Source of the DNA: an uncultured Lachnospiraceae bacterium
GTDB lineage: Bacteria; Bacillota; Clostridia; Lachnospirales; Lachnospiraceae
Direction of reading: 5' to 3'
Assembly (NCBI GenBank): GCA_900317505.1
Contig: ONHB01000008.1
Span: 20,077 to 84,076 of the forward strand
Length of the DNA stretch: 64,000 nt
The notes under the pieces were generated by a model, which ran no database searches, was not told the origin of the DNA, and was given only the letters and a program-made list of their open reading frames with translations. Position numbers and translations under genes: made by a program. Below, in pieces: positions 34,690 through 43,873 of this stretch (within the stretch, counting starts at the first letter, position 1; every line of letters starts with the position of its first letter).

Positions 34690-34983
34690 ATGAGCGTTGT
34701 CATGATCATCGCCAGCTATTTTATATTTATGAATATTCTTGGATTCTTTTTGATGGGCTTAGATAAGCACAAAGCCAAAAAGAAGGTCTGGCGCATCCCG
34801 GAGGTCACTCTGTTTACCACTGCCATCTTTGGCGGCAGTCTCGGAACGACGCTTGGCATGTTTTTATTCCATCACAAGACCAGACACTGGTATTTCCTGT
34901 ATGGGATGCCGCTTATTTTATTTCTGCAGTTGTTACTTTTTTATATAATCGCACATTCTCCCGTTACCATTACCATTCTTTAG
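34690..34983 (+). CDS. DUF1294 membrane protein
   Basis: The 97 aa protein has three hydrophobic segments. The DUF1294 signature is LDKHKAKKKVWRIPEVTLF, then GGSLGTTLGMFLFHHKTRHW. GGAG lies eight bases upstream. The family is widespread and of unknown function. It is followed by a LytTR gene on the same strand with a 46 nt gap. Confidence 0.9.
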   Translation: MSVVMIIASYFIFMNILGFFLMGLDKHKAKKKVWRIPEVTLFTTAIFGGSLGTTLGMFLFHHKTRHWYFLYGMPLILFLQLLLFYIIAHSPVTITIL

Positions 34984-35029
34984 GCCTTGATGCTATCGGA
35001 GCAATGTGCCAGCAAAGGGGATATGATTT

Positions 35030-35719
35030 ATGTATATTGCAGTTTTAGCAGACAATGTTGCGGACCGGAAACAGACAGAAAGGCTCTTAGGAAGAGCCAA
35101 TGATGTGCTTGCCAAGGAAACCGGTACGCTGTATATCGATTCCTTCGGAGATGTGGAAAGTCTGATGCACGCTCCGATGAAATACGAGCTCTTTTTGATC
35201 GACATGTCCCATTCGGATACGCACGGTCAGTCCGTTGCTGCTGCCCTGCGGGAAGCCAATGCTCCCGGCAATATCGCACTCATGATTCCAAAAGATACCC
35301 CTTTTTCTTATCAGATCGTCCTCGATGGCCTCACAACCATCCAAAAGCCGTTAGTCCCGTCCACGCTGCACCAGCTCATCCGGGAGACGCACAAGGAACA
35401 GCTTCAGACGATCATCCCCAAAATTGAGATCCGCAGTGAAAATGAGACCTATTATATCCCTTTGGAACAGATCATCTATGCCAAAGAAAAGGAGCACTTT
35501 GTCTATGTTCATTTAGACAACGGCAAGGTTCTTTCCATGCTCGGCGAGATCCGCGACTTTTACCGCTGGGTCGATACACATCCCGAATTTGTCCTCATAA
35601 AAAAAGACACGGTCCTCAATGAAAACCATGTCATTTCTTCAACCAAAAGGGAATATCATATGTCCAATGGAGAGATCCTATCCCTTCCGCGTTTTTCTTT
35701 TTTTAAACCGCAACAATGA
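35030..35719 (+). CDS. LytTR response-regulator-like protein with a weak receiver
   Basis: The 229 aa protein has an N-terminal receiver-like domain and a C-terminal LytTR DNA-binding domain (YYIPLEQIIYAKEKEHFVYV; HPEFVLIKKDTVLNENHV). The receiver keeps an Asp in YELFLIDMSHSD and a Lys in TIQKPL. It has only one acidic residue (LADN) where two are usual, so phosphorylation is uncertain. There is no kinase beside it. It runs 17 nt into the 3' end of the convergent DegV gene. Confidence 0.82.
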   Translation: MYIAVLADNVADRKQTERLLGRANDVLAKETGTLYIDSFGDVESLMHAPMKYELFLIDMSHSDTHGQSVAAALREANAPGNIALMIPKDTPFSYQIVLDGLTTIQKPLVPSTLHQLIRETHKEQLQTIIPKIEIRSENETYYIPLEQIIYAKEKEHFVYVHLDNGKVLSMLGEIRDFYRWVDTHPEFVLIKKDTVLNENHVISSTKREYHMSNGEILSLPRFSFFKPQQ

Positions 35720-36536
35720 TACCGCCGTCGTTGGCATACATACTGCTGATGCCTCTTGTATCAAGGATGCGGATGTTTGCAAACAGACCTGTCTTTTCCA
35801 AAATATCTTTGACATACAGGGCTCTTTTACCGGCGTTGCAATGTGAGATCATCAGATCCTTGCCGGGGGTATCCTGTTTGGCTTTTACAATTTCCTCGCA
35901 CATACTGATCAAAGCTTTCCTTACTCCGATCTTTTGTCCCAACTGTATAATCGTACCGGTGTTGTCAGCACTCATAACCGGCTTGATGTTGAGAGTGGAT
36001 GCCACAACAGATTTGATGCCACTCAGTCTGCCATTTTTTCGTAGCGTATCCAGATTATCCAATACGAAATATGTGGTGATACTGTCTCTGTATTCCTCAG
36101 CCTGAAGCACAACCTGTTCAAACGGAAGCCCAGCCTCTTTCAGAGCAAAAATTTTGAGCCCTAGCAAAGTCTCGCCAATAGATGCGGAACAGGAATCAAA
36201 GACATGGATCTTAGCCTTTTCGTGATCTTCATAATACATTTCCATCGCTGTCCGCGCACTGTTGTAGCTTCCGCTTAAATTACCGGACAAGGTAATGATA
36301 TAAACTTCATCACAGCCTTCAAACTGCTGCATGTACTGATCCGGCGAAGGACATGCCGATTTGGGGCATGCTTCTGTATGTGACAGCACATCCAGAAAGA
36401 CCGCCTGATCAAAGCTCTCATCATCCACCTGATGCCACTCTCCTACCTGCAATTTCAATGCCACATGTCCGAATACCGGATTGTTTTCCATTTCTTCCGT
36501 AAACTCACCGCAGCTGTCTATCAAAATTTTGTACAT
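35703..36536 (-). CDS. DegV family protein (second copy)
   Basis: The start at 36536 (MYKILIDSCGEFTEEM) has TGGAG seven bases upstream and gives 277 aa. It has DegV motifs: IDSCGEFTEE, CPSPDQYMQQF, LSGNLSGSYNSA, FDSCSASIGETLLGLKI and YVLDNLDTLRKNGRLSGIKS. It presumably binds a fatty acid as FakB. It differs strongly from the copy at 12283-13170, so the two are not recent duplicates. Its end overlaps the LytTR gene. Confidence 0.92.
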   Translation of the reverse strand: MYKILIDSCGEFTEEMENNPVFGHVALKLQVGEWHQVDDESFDQAVFLDVLSHTEACPKSACPSPDQYMQQFEGCDEVYIITLSGNLSGSYNSARTAMEMYYEDHEKAKIHVFDSCSASIGETLLGLKIFALKEAGLPFEQVVLQAEEYRDSITTYFVLDNLDTLRKNGRLSGIKSVVASTLNIKPVMSADNTGTIIQLGQKIGVRKALISMCEEIVKAKQDTPGKDLMISHCNAGKRALYVKDILEKTGLFANIRILDTRGISSMYANDGGIIVAV

Positions 36537-36667
36537 AATAATCTCCACATAAACAAACGCAGTTTTTATTACTACATATGATAGCATAAAATATTACATT
36601 TGAAAAGACCATAAAGTATGCTAATCTAAAAGAAAGTTTTTTATATCACGACCAATCAGGAGGCACT

Positions 36668-37210
36668 ATGGTTTCAGTTGAAATAAACAGCATCAAAGAA
36701 TTTATGAATAAATTGTTGAACAGTGAGGCCTTTGATTCTTTTTATCTGGAAGAGGCCGTCATTGCAACCTTTAATACCTTTATTATAGATGGACATCTGA
36801 TAAAATCCGATACAGATAAACTTCAGGACAACACCGATCCTTCCCCGATCTATGGCCAGACCACAGAGCAAGGCACTGGACAGACTGCCCCCTTATTTTC
36901 GACATGGAAGCAGCTCCGCCCGATTATTTTTTCACTGATCAGGGGCGACCGGGTGCCGCACAGCATGAAGCTGACACTCCATGCCGGAAGCAGTTATATG
37001 CACCGTCTCAAAAACAGACCGGAGGCCGCAGCCTATGCTGATGCCATCAAAGCTCTGGCTGTCAACATCCGTTATGAGAATGGTAAGTTAAAATGCGTCA
37101 CCGGCACATCCTACCAGACCTTTATCATGGACAAGACCATTGACAATATCTGGGATAGCGACTTTATTTCTTCCCTTGCTGCCATGGGAATCAAATTTAT
37201 CATCCAATAG
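36668..37210 (+). CDS. DUF5721 family protein
   Basis: The 180 aa soluble protein matches the DUF5721 pattern of Lachnospiraceae (FDSFYLEEAVIATFNTFIID near the start; FSLIRGDRVPHSMKLTLH in the middle; NGKLKCVTGTSYQTFIMDK near the end). Function is unknown. AGGAGG precedes the ATG. Its stop codon is 3 nt from that of the convergent spoVAE gene. Confidence 0.78.
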   Translation: MVSVEINSIKEFMNKLLNSEAFDSFYLEEAVIATFNTFIIDGHLIKSDTDKLQDNTDPSPIYGQTTEQGTGQTAPLFSTWKQLRPIIFSLIRGDRVPHSMKLTLHAGSSYMHRLKNRPEAAAYADAIKALAVNIRYENGKLKCVTGTSYQTFIMDKTIDNIWDSDFISSLAAMGIKFIIQ

Positions 37211-37213
37211 GTA

Positions 37214-37570
37214 CTACTTTCTGATCTTTGGCTTGGCAACGAGTGAGATCAGATAAGAAAAGATCAGGGCAGCGCTGCATCCGGCGGCTCCTGCCTTAAA
37301 TCCACCCTTAAAAAGTCCTAAGAGTCCTTCTTCATCAACCGCAGCTTTTACCCCTTTCATCAACACATGTCCAAATCCGGTCAGCGGAACCGTTGCTCCG
37401 GCACCTGCAAATTCCGTAAACGGCTCATACAATCCGATAAAACTGAAAAATGCCCCCAGACAGACCAGTAGCACCATGATCCGTCCCGGAAGCATCTTTG
37501 TTTTTTCCATTAAGATCTGTACCAGTGCACAGATCACTCCTCCAACTAAAAATGCAATGATATAGCTCAT
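37214..37570 (-). CDS. spoVAE: stage V sporulation protein AE
   Basis: The start at 37570 (MSYIIAFLVGGVICALV) has GGAG upstream and gives 118 aa with about four membrane segments. It matches SpoVAE(b): ILMEKTKMLPGRIMVLLV; GAGATVPLTGFGHVLMKGV; GLLGLFKGGFKAGAAGCSAA. SpoVAC, D and E take part in dipicolinate uptake into the spore. Normally they are adjacent; here spoVAD is 4.5 kb away with unrelated genes between, and no spoVAC is seen. Confidence 0.92.
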   Translation of the reverse strand: MSYIIAFLVGGVICALVQILMEKTKMLPGRIMVLLVCLGAFFSFIGLYEPFTEFAGAGATVPLTGFGHVLMKGVKAAVDEEGLLGLFKGGFKAGAAGCSAALIFSYLISLVAKPKIRK

Positions 37571-37643
37571 CTTTCTTCTCCATTCTGTCAATTATGATAG
37601 ATAGGATTTCCGAAAGCCTGAAAAACTATACATCGTGGAAGAT

Positions 37644-38027
37644 TTATTTTTTGAGGCAGGCAATAACCTCAACCTCGCACAATACGTTTTTGGGTAATGT
37701 CTTGACTGCAACGCAGCTTCTTGCGGGTAAGGTATTGGTAAAATACTCGCCGTATACTTCATTGAATGAAGCAAAGTCATCCATGTCGGCAAGGAAGCAT
37801 GTGGTCTTAACCACGTCATCATAGCTGCCGCCTGCTGCCTTTAAGATCTCGCCTACATTTTTTAAAGACTGGTTGGCCTGCACTTTGATATCACCCTCTG
37901 CTATTGCTCCGGTCTCAGGAATGATCGGGATCTGTCCTGATGCAAATAAGAAATCTCCCGCAACAATTCCCTGTGAATAAGGTCCGATCGCAGCCGGTGC
38001 TTTTTCTGTACTGATTTTTTTTAACAT
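37644..38027 (-). CDS. ridA: RidA family enamine/imine deaminase
   Basis: The 127 aa length is standard. The motifs are GPYSQGIVAGDFLFASGQIP, the catalytic Arg in TLPARSCVAVKTLP, and CEVEVIACL at the C-terminus. RidA hydrolyses reactive 2-aminoacrylate and related imines. AGGAG precedes the start. It lies between spoVAE and a small gene of unknown role. Confidence 0.95.
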   Translation of the reverse strand: MLKKISTEKAPAAIGPYSQGIVAGDFLFASGQIPIIPETGAIAEGDIKVQANQSLKNVGEILKAAGGSYDDVVKTTCFLADMDDFASFNEVYGEYFTNTLPARSCVAVKTLPKNVLCEVEVIACLKK

Positions 38028-38079
38028 AATTTTTCCTCCTGCTATATTTATTTATAGACAATTACAAAATGATGATCTC

Positions 38080-38313
38080 TCATCCTTCTGCAAAATTGAC
38101 TGTCACATAGAAACCTCTTGCATTTTCCACAATATCTACGACCGTTCCCTCTTTGACGGTCAGTCTTTCCCGGAATGGGATATTGCCGGACATGGCAAGC
38201 GACGGATCGATCGTATAATAATAACAGCTCGGTAAAAGTCCCTCTGTCACTGTGACCTTGTCTCCGACTGACAAAAGGCCCTCCCGCTCCATCTTAAATT
38301 CCATTTCTCTCAT
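38080..38313 (-). CDS. small soluble protein of unknown function
   Basis: The 77 aa protein starts at an ATG that overlaps the upstream gene's stop by 4 nt (ATGA), so it is probably translated by coupling with the HD-GYP receptor. It looks all-beta (GDKVTVTEGLLPSCYYYTID; ERLTVKEGTVVDIVENARG). There are no membrane segments. I do not recognise it. Coupling suggests a link with the receptor, such as binding to it or to cyclic di-GMP, but there is no motif to support that. Confidence 0.65.
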   Translation of the reverse strand: MREMEFKMEREGLLSVGDKVTVTEGLLPSCYYYTIDPSLAMSGNIPFRERLTVKEGTVVDIVENARGFYVTVNFAEG

Positions 38314-40424
38314 GTTTGATCAGCTCTTTTCATTTCCTGTTCTTTTTGCTGTTCTTCGCGTTCCCTCCGGATTTTGGGAAGCTCCTCTTCCTCAAGCAGT
38401 TTGGTAAATACCTCGATCACATGCGGATCGAACTGGGTACCGGCACACCGGCGGAGCTCCTTGATCGCATCCTCTTCCGGCATCGCATGGTGGTACGGCC
38501 TGTCATGTACCATAACATCGTGTGAATCGACCGCAGAAATAATACGTGCCAAAAGCGGGATTTCCTCGCCCTTGAGCTTATTGGGATAACCGGTTCCGTC
38601 CCATTTTTCATGGTGGGAAAGAATACAGTCTGCAATTCCCGACAATTCGGGAGACGCATTGGCAATACGATAACCCTTTACCGTATGCTGCTTCATGATC
38701 TCAAACTCTTCATCACTCAGCTTGCCCTTTTTCAGGAGCACCTGATGCGGGATGGCAACCTTACCAATATCATGCATGATCGCCAAAAGCTCCAGCTTGC
38801 CGATATCGGTATCGGAAAGATCCAGTGCTTTGCCAAGTCTTGCTGCCATTTCCCTGGTACGCTCCACATGCTCTTCTGTCTCATAATCACTTTCACTCAG
38901 GGTCTGCTTGAGTGAATCAACCAGGGAACTACTCATGGAATTGTCACGCAGCATCTTTTTATTCTGCATACTGCTCTTGGCCTCTGTCAGGATCTGCTCC
39001 ATGGAAGTGATCGCATCTTCCTTGACCGCCACACCATATTCCATATGGATCAGCACGTCGCGTCCGTAAAAGCCTTCGAGATCCTTTTTGATATCCTCAC
39101 AGATCTCCACTGCTTCATTGTATGTAGTCTCTTCGAGTACAGCCAGAATGTCACCATCCTCCAGCTTGGCAATGAAGGAATCTTCCTTGGCATGCATTTT
39201 TACAAAGTATGCAAGCTGCTTCATGACGGCATCGCCAAATGTCGTTCCGTACTGATTGTTGATCGGCTTTAAACCGTTGATATTGCAGACCGCCGCAGCC
39301 ACGGGCCAGTATTTTTTGTTGTCCCACTGGGGCACCTGCTGCAGATAGCTCTGCTTGTTGTACAGACCGGTAAGCGGATCATACAAAAGAGACCGCTCCA
39401 GATTGAAATAGGTAGCTCTCATGGAAGTAATATCATGGAAAACAAAGATCTTGCCAAGGCTGCGTCCCTTGGAATCGGCCATACAGCGGTATTTTATGCT
39501 ATATGTATGATCTTCTCCTCCGATCTTGGTCGTCCATTCAAATTCCTGATCGCTGTCAACCGGCCTGAAGCCGATAAAATTGCTGCTTTTAACAAAGTCC
39601 TCAATCGACATGGAGCCGACACTGAAATGTGCATTGGGCATAACCTTTAAAATAGCACTGCTGAAATCCGTCAGCCATCCGTCATAGTCAAATAAGATAA
39701 CCGGCTCACTCAGATAATTTAAGATCATTCGCCGGGTGATGTTCATGGTAACTGTCGGCAGATACCGGAAGGTATTGTAATACATCAGCATGCCGATAAT
39801 GCAATACAGTACAGATGATAAGTCAAGCACGATAAAGTCCATCTGGTACAGATTCATCACATTGACGGCAACTGCCATCAGTACTCCGAAAATCAGCAGA
39901 TAATATCTTTTCCAGTAAACACGCGGTGTTTCTCCGCATTTTAAGATGAGAAGAACTGCTGAGATCATGATCATGACGACGACAAAGATCGTATGATAAT
40001 AAAACGGAGTATTGGGGATGTAGGTCAAAACATGGGTATCGGCGAAAACCCTGTCAATATAGGTAACCGTCATCTGATTGTATGGATTGAGCAGAAGAAA
40101 TACCATATCAATACCGGCCGCAATATACATACAGTACATGACCGCCCGCGGAGCCTTTTTATTCCAGCTGATAAACTCCAGGATATAATCATAAAACAGG
40201 ATCAGCATAATATCCGTTGTGATAAAATACAAGCTCATCGCAAAGGATCGCAGGATATTACTGTCAACAGACAGCTGAAAAGAATAAAAAACAACCAGCA
40301 AAAAAGTGGCAAGCATGACCTTGCCAATTTTTTTACCGATTGTGGTTCCCTTTTTATAAGCATTCAACAAAATACGTGCAGCAACTAAAGCGACTAAATA
40401 ATACAGCAACGCTATGATTGGCAT
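38310..40424 (-). CDS. membrane receptor with degenerate GGDEF and intact HD-GYP domain
   Basis: The 704 aa protein has about seven membrane segments (residues ~1-230, histidine-kinase 7TM-like). A PAS-like domain (LSEPVILFDYDGWLTDFS), a GGDEF-type domain and an HD-GYP domain follow. The GGDEF active site reads EDGDI instead of GGDEF, so cyclase activity is doubtful. The HD-GYP keeps HDIGKVAIP and HHEKWDGTGYP. It should hydrolyse cyclic di-GMP and be controlled by its membrane or PAS part. It is coupled to the 77 aa gene downstream. Confidence 0.92.
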   Translation of the reverse strand: MPIIALLYYLVALVAARILLNAYKKGTTIGKKIGKVMLATFLLVVFYSFQLSVDSNILRSFAMSLYFITTDIMLILFYDYILEFISWNKKAPRAVMYCMYIAAGIDMVFLLLNPYNQMTVTYIDRVFADTHVLTYIPNTPFYYHTIFVVVMIMISAVLLILKCGETPRVYWKRYYLLIFGVLMAVAVNVMNLYQMDFIVLDLSSVLYCIIGMLMYYNTFRYLPTVTMNITRRMILNYLSEPVILFDYDGWLTDFSSAILKVMPNAHFSVGSMSIEDFVKSSNFIGFRPVDSDQEFEWTTKIGGEDHTYSIKYRCMADSKGRSLGKIFVFHDITSMRATYFNLERSLLYDPLTGLYNKQSYLQQVPQWDNKKYWPVAAAVCNINGLKPINNQYGTTFGDAVMKQLAYFVKMHAKEDSFIAKLEDGDILAVLEETTYNEAVEICEDIKKDLEGFYGRDVLIHMEYGVAVKEDAITSMEQILTEAKSSMQNKKMLRDNSMSSSLVDSLKQTLSESDYETEEHVERTREMAARLGKALDLSDTDIGKLELLAIMHDIGKVAIPHQVLLKKGKLSDEEFEIMKQHTVKGYRIANASPELSGIADCILSHHEKWDGTGYPNKLKGEEIPLLARIISAVDSHDVMVHDRPYHHAMPEEDAIKELRRCAGTQFDPHVIEVFTKLLEEEELPKIRREREEQQKEQEMKRADQT

Positions 40425-40468
40425 CTTTGTTTCCTCCCCGCATCCACATTTTCATGCACACAAAACTC

Positions 40469-41971
40469 TTACTGCTGTTTTGCCAGCTCCTCAGCCTGAT
40501 CGCTGAGAGAAGATACGATATCAATAACCTGTGAAACAACTTCTGTATTTTTCTCGCTGCTGGAATAGGTCTCATTGGCATGCGCAGAAACCTCTTCTGT
40601 AATAGCTGAAATATTCTGGATACTCTCCACGATACTGCTGTTGGCAACAGCCAGCTTTGAAATACTTTCGCCAAGCTTTGTAGAACTGTCTGCGATGACA
40701 GACGCATTGTTTTCGATCTTTTCAAAGCTTCCGGCTGCATTTTCCGCACTCTCGTTTTGCAGGCGGTTCATGGAGATCAGGTTGTTGATGGATGTAATAA
40801 CTTCTGATATTTCCTCGGAAATATTGTTGATCAGGGATTCGATCTCCTCTGTAGCCTCCTGTGTCTGGGCTGCAAGAGAAGAAATTTCAGATGCAACAAC
40901 CGCAAATCCTTTACCGGCTTCACCGGCTCTTGCTGCTTCAATGCTGGCATTTAATGACAACAGAGAAGTCTGATCTGCAACATTGTTGATCAGCTCTATG
41001 ATGGAATGCATCTGCTTGGTATATTCATCTAATTCAGACAGCTCTGATTTGACAAGGTTGCCTGATGCCTCTGTCTCTTCAACATGTGAGATCAGCTGCT
41101 CGATATCGGAATTGCCCTTCTGGATTGCCAACTTGGTGTGGGAAATATTGTCCACGATCTCATCTGCAGCTTTCTGTACGTCAGTAATATGATTCTGGAT
41201 CTCTTCTGTACGGATGAGCTGTGTCTGTACGGACTCAGCTGTCTCAGTACTTCCCATACGAACCTCTTCCATAGCTCCGAGAGTATTGGATACGGAATCT
41301 TTTAAATCAGACATTTTGCCGTTTACAGCAAAGATTCCCTTGGTAATAACCTTGGAAACAAACATGATATGTTCAAGCAGATTGGCTGTTTTTTTCTGTT
41401 CTTCCTCTACTTTGGAGATCTTATCTTTATTGCTGAAGTTGGCGGAACGGTTGGCAAGAATGGAATAACCCATGATAAAGATCAGGATAATGATCTGGAT
41501 TTCCATATCTGCAGTTTCACCGGTCTTGAGTCCACCGTTTCGGACAGCATATACAATAACCTGAATAATGTTGAGCACAATGGCGCAGGTATCGGCAAGT
41601 AGCGAAAGCTTTACGGAATTGTACATGATGATTGCTAACATCATCGGCATTGCATAGGTAAATGCCAGCTTGGAATTGGTCGTAAAGATCACAAATGTAT
41701 ACATAATTCCAAATAAGCCAACGACCAGATAACGGAATTTGTCCGACTCGGCATTCTTTTTGAGAGCCAGAAATAAAATCACTGCCGGAACCACGATCAC
41801 AAGAGCCGTCATCAAAAAATATAACAGCGTGCGGCTGCCCTTGACCACTTCCATTGCATATGCAAGAAAAATCACGATCACTTCGACAAGGTAACAAAAG
41901 TAAACCGTACGATTAACTCTTTCTTCCTCACTCTGTCCAGTGTTGTCCTTTAAAAAATTGAATAATTTCAC
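40469..41971 (-). CDS. methyl-accepting chemotaxis protein
   Basis: I choose GTG 41971, seven bases after GGGAGG; the in-frame ATG upstream overlaps that site. The 500 aa protein has about six membrane segments (to residue ~170), then a signalling coiled coil with the MCP hairpin tip ([39 protein letters not shown]). It has no extracellular ligand domain of the usual kind, so it may sense through its membrane segments. The HD-GYP receptor gene is downstream. An extended -10 (TGGTATAAT) at 42003-42011 is upstream. Confidence 0.92.
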   Translation of the reverse strand: MKLFNFLKDNTGQSEEERVNRTVYFCYLVEVIVIFLAYAMEVVKGSRTLLYFLMTALVIVVPAVILFLALKKNAESDKFRYLVVGLFGIMYTFVIFTTNSKLAFTYAMPMMLAIIMYNSVKLSLLADTCAIVLNIIQVIVYAVRNGGLKTGETADMEIQIIILIFIMGYSILANRSANFSNKDKISKVEEEQKKTANLLEHIMFVSKVITKGIFAVNGKMSDLKDSVSNTLGAMEEVRMGSTETAESVQTQLIRTEEIQNHITDVQKAADEIVDNISHTKLAIQKGNSDIEQLISHVEETEASGNLVKSELSELDEYTKQMHSIIELINNVADQTSLLSLNASIEAARAGEAGKGFAVVASEISSLAAQTQEATEEIESLINNISEEISEVITSINNLISMNRLQNESAENAAGSFEKIENNASVIADSSTKLGESISKLAVANSSIVESIQNISAITEEVSAHANETYSSSEKNTEVVSQVIDIVSSLSDQAEELAKQQ

Positions 41972-42002
41972 TTTTGTACCTCCCAAATCCAATATATGGT
42001 TT

Positions 42003-42011
42003 ATTATACCA
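42003..42011 (-). promoter_or_regulatory. extended -10 promoter of the MCP gene
   Basis: TGGTATAAT on the minus strand lies ~32 nt upstream of the GTG start. No fitting -35 at 17 nt is seen, in keeping with an extended -10. No flagellar sigma-factor pattern was found. Confidence 0.5.
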
Positions 42012-42075
42012 TATTAAACTGGAAATAAGAATATCTATTTGTCAAATAATTTTTGCCTCCGACAATCCAGATAGA

Positions 42076-43143
42076 TTACACAGCGCTCTCCAGCATCACG
42101 GCATGGGCAATTCCCAAAATAGGCTTTCCTTCATTAAAGCTTGTCTTATTCAATAACGCTCCGGTCGGCACAAACAGCACACGCTTCCACTCCCCGTCCC
42201 GAATCTTCGGCAAAATATAAGATGCAAGCACGGATGCCGCACAGCCACAGCCGCTTCCTCCGGATTCTGTTCCGTCCTGGGAAGTATCAAACATCTCCAT
42301 TCCGCAATCCGTATGACATGCCGATATATCATAGCCTCTCTGCTGCAAAAGATGAAACAGGGCTTCCTGTCCGACACGCCCTAAATCTCCGGTGATGATC
42401 TTGTCGTAATAATCCGGACCGTGGCCGAAATCTTCAAAATTGGACGCGATCACATCTGCTGCCGCCGGTGCCATACAGCATCCCATATTGAAGGTATCCT
42501 TCATATTCATATCCACAATTTTACCGACCGTAATTCCGGAAATGACCGCATAGGGATGCTCCCCCGGTGCCGTAGATACTAAAAAAGCACCACTACCGGT
42601 TACTGTTCTGGTATAGCAGGGCGGGCGCTGTCCCCCATATTCCATTGGAAAACGGAACTCCTTTTCGGCACTTCCAAAATGACTTGAGGTCACACACACC
42701 ACATTTTGCGCGAATCCGCCGCCAAGGATCATGGATGCCAGCGCAAGCGATTCCCCACTGGTGGAACAGGCTCCAAACAAACCCAGAAACGGAATATCCA
42801 GCTCCTTGATTCCAAAGCTTGAAGCAATGGTCTGTCCCAACAGATCCCCACCCAGCAGAAAATGGATATTTTCCTTTTTCTCCTTTGCCTTTCCAAGCAG
42901 CAGTAAGACAGCCTCTTTTTGCAGGGTGCTCTCCGCTTCTTCCCATGTTTTGCAGCCAAACATCTCATCTTCGCCCACCATGTCAAAAAGCTCTCCAAGC
43001 GGACCCTTGCTCTCCTTCTGTCCGACGATCGATGCACTTTCCCGGATATAGACAGGCCTTGGCATTTGGGCACTCTGCCTGCCCATCTTGTGCATTGCTT
43101 CATCTTTTTTATCATTTCCTATGTTTTTTTCTGTTTCTTTCAT
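42076..43143 (-). CDS. spoVAD: stage V sporulation protein AD
   Basis: The 355 aa thiolase-fold protein matches SpoVAD: KTWEEAESTLQKEAVLLLLG; FGACSTSGESLALASMILGG; HFGSAEKEFRFPMEYGGQRP; GDLGRVGQEALFHLLQQRG; TDCGMEMFDTSQDGTESGGS. It binds dipicolinic acid during uptake into the spore. The N-terminus is ~15 residues longer than usual and the upstream ribosome site is weak, so an ATG at residue 17 is possible. The partner spoVAE is at 37214-37570. Confidence 0.93.
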   Translation of the reverse strand: MKETEKNIGNDKKDEAMHKMGRQSAQMPRPVYIRESASIVGQKESKGPLGELFDMVGEDEMFGCKTWEEAESTLQKEAVLLLLGKAKEKKENIHFLLGGDLLGQTIASSFGIKELDIPFLGLFGACSTSGESLALASMILGGGFAQNVVCVTSSHFGSAEKEFRFPMEYGGQRPPCYTRTVTGSGAFLVSTAPGEHPYAVISGITVGKIVDMNMKDTFNMGCCMAPAAADVIASNFEDFGHGPDYYDKIITGDLGRVGQEALFHLLQQRGYDISACHTDCGMEMFDTSQDGTESGGSGCGCAASVLASYILPKIRDGEWKRVLFVPTGALLNKTSFNEGKPILGIAHAVMLESAV

Positions 43144-43257
43144 AATTGAAATACCATCACTTTCTTAGCTTATCCAGATTCTATGTCACAAGCTCTTTCC
43201 TTCTTGGATAGTTGCAGAATCTGAATTATTGATTAGTATTTCAAAAAAATTTTTCCT

Positions 43258-43752
43258 CTATTCACTCTGCGTATCTTTTTTCAATTTGATATATCTGCTT
43301 CTCCATTTTTTGCCCTCTTCCTGAATCTGCTGGGTCATTTCATAAAGCTCCCGGTACTGGTTTTGGGCATAGTTGAGCTTTTCTTCTTTTTCATGCAGAC
43401 TTTTTTCCATCTCCAGACGCAGACGCTCATAGCTTTTCTGCTGCTCCATAAGCTGTCCTGTCATCCTGCTTTTTTCTTCCTGATACTTTTCCTCGCGGTA
43501 TTTCTCATCCCGATCTTTTTCTTCTCTGTATTTTTCCTCCATGCGGCTCTCATTTTCACTCTGCCTGCTGATCTCTGTCCTCATCTGGTTTAGCAGATCA
43601 TACATTTTCTCCAGATTATTTAATTTTTCAAAATGTTTTTCCAGTCCTTCTATCCTTTGCGGCAGCTCATCCATCTTCCTTAATGCTGCATCCATTTTCC
43701 TTAACTGCGCTGCCAGTAATTCAATCTGATTTGCAATATAAAACAGGTTCAT
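43258..43752 (-). CDS. coiled-coil protein of unknown function
   Basis: The 164 aa start is the ATG at 43752 (MNLFYIANQIELLAAQLRKM), although TTG 43761 is also possible. Nearly the whole protein is heptad-like and charged, with REEK- and EEKYREEK-like stretches (residues ~75-100). There are no membrane segments. It lies upstream of spoVAD and opposite the Cys-rich gene. I cannot assign a function. Confidence 0.7.
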   Translation of the reverse strand: MNLFYIANQIELLAAQLRKMDAALRKMDELPQRIEGLEKHFEKLNNLEKMYDLLNQMRTEISRQSENESRMEEKYREEKDRDEKYREEKYQEEKSRMTGQLMEQQKSYERLRLEMEKSLHEKEEKLNYAQNQYRELYEMTQQIQEEGKKWRSRYIKLKKDTQSE

Positions 43753-43873
43753 ACATTCCAACCTTTTTTTTTATAATTTATCGAAAATACAGATATTTTA
43801 TGCCCTGAAAATGGAACCATACACTGTTTTCTTCATATCTTAAACTAAGATATATGATTGAAAGGACAAAAAT

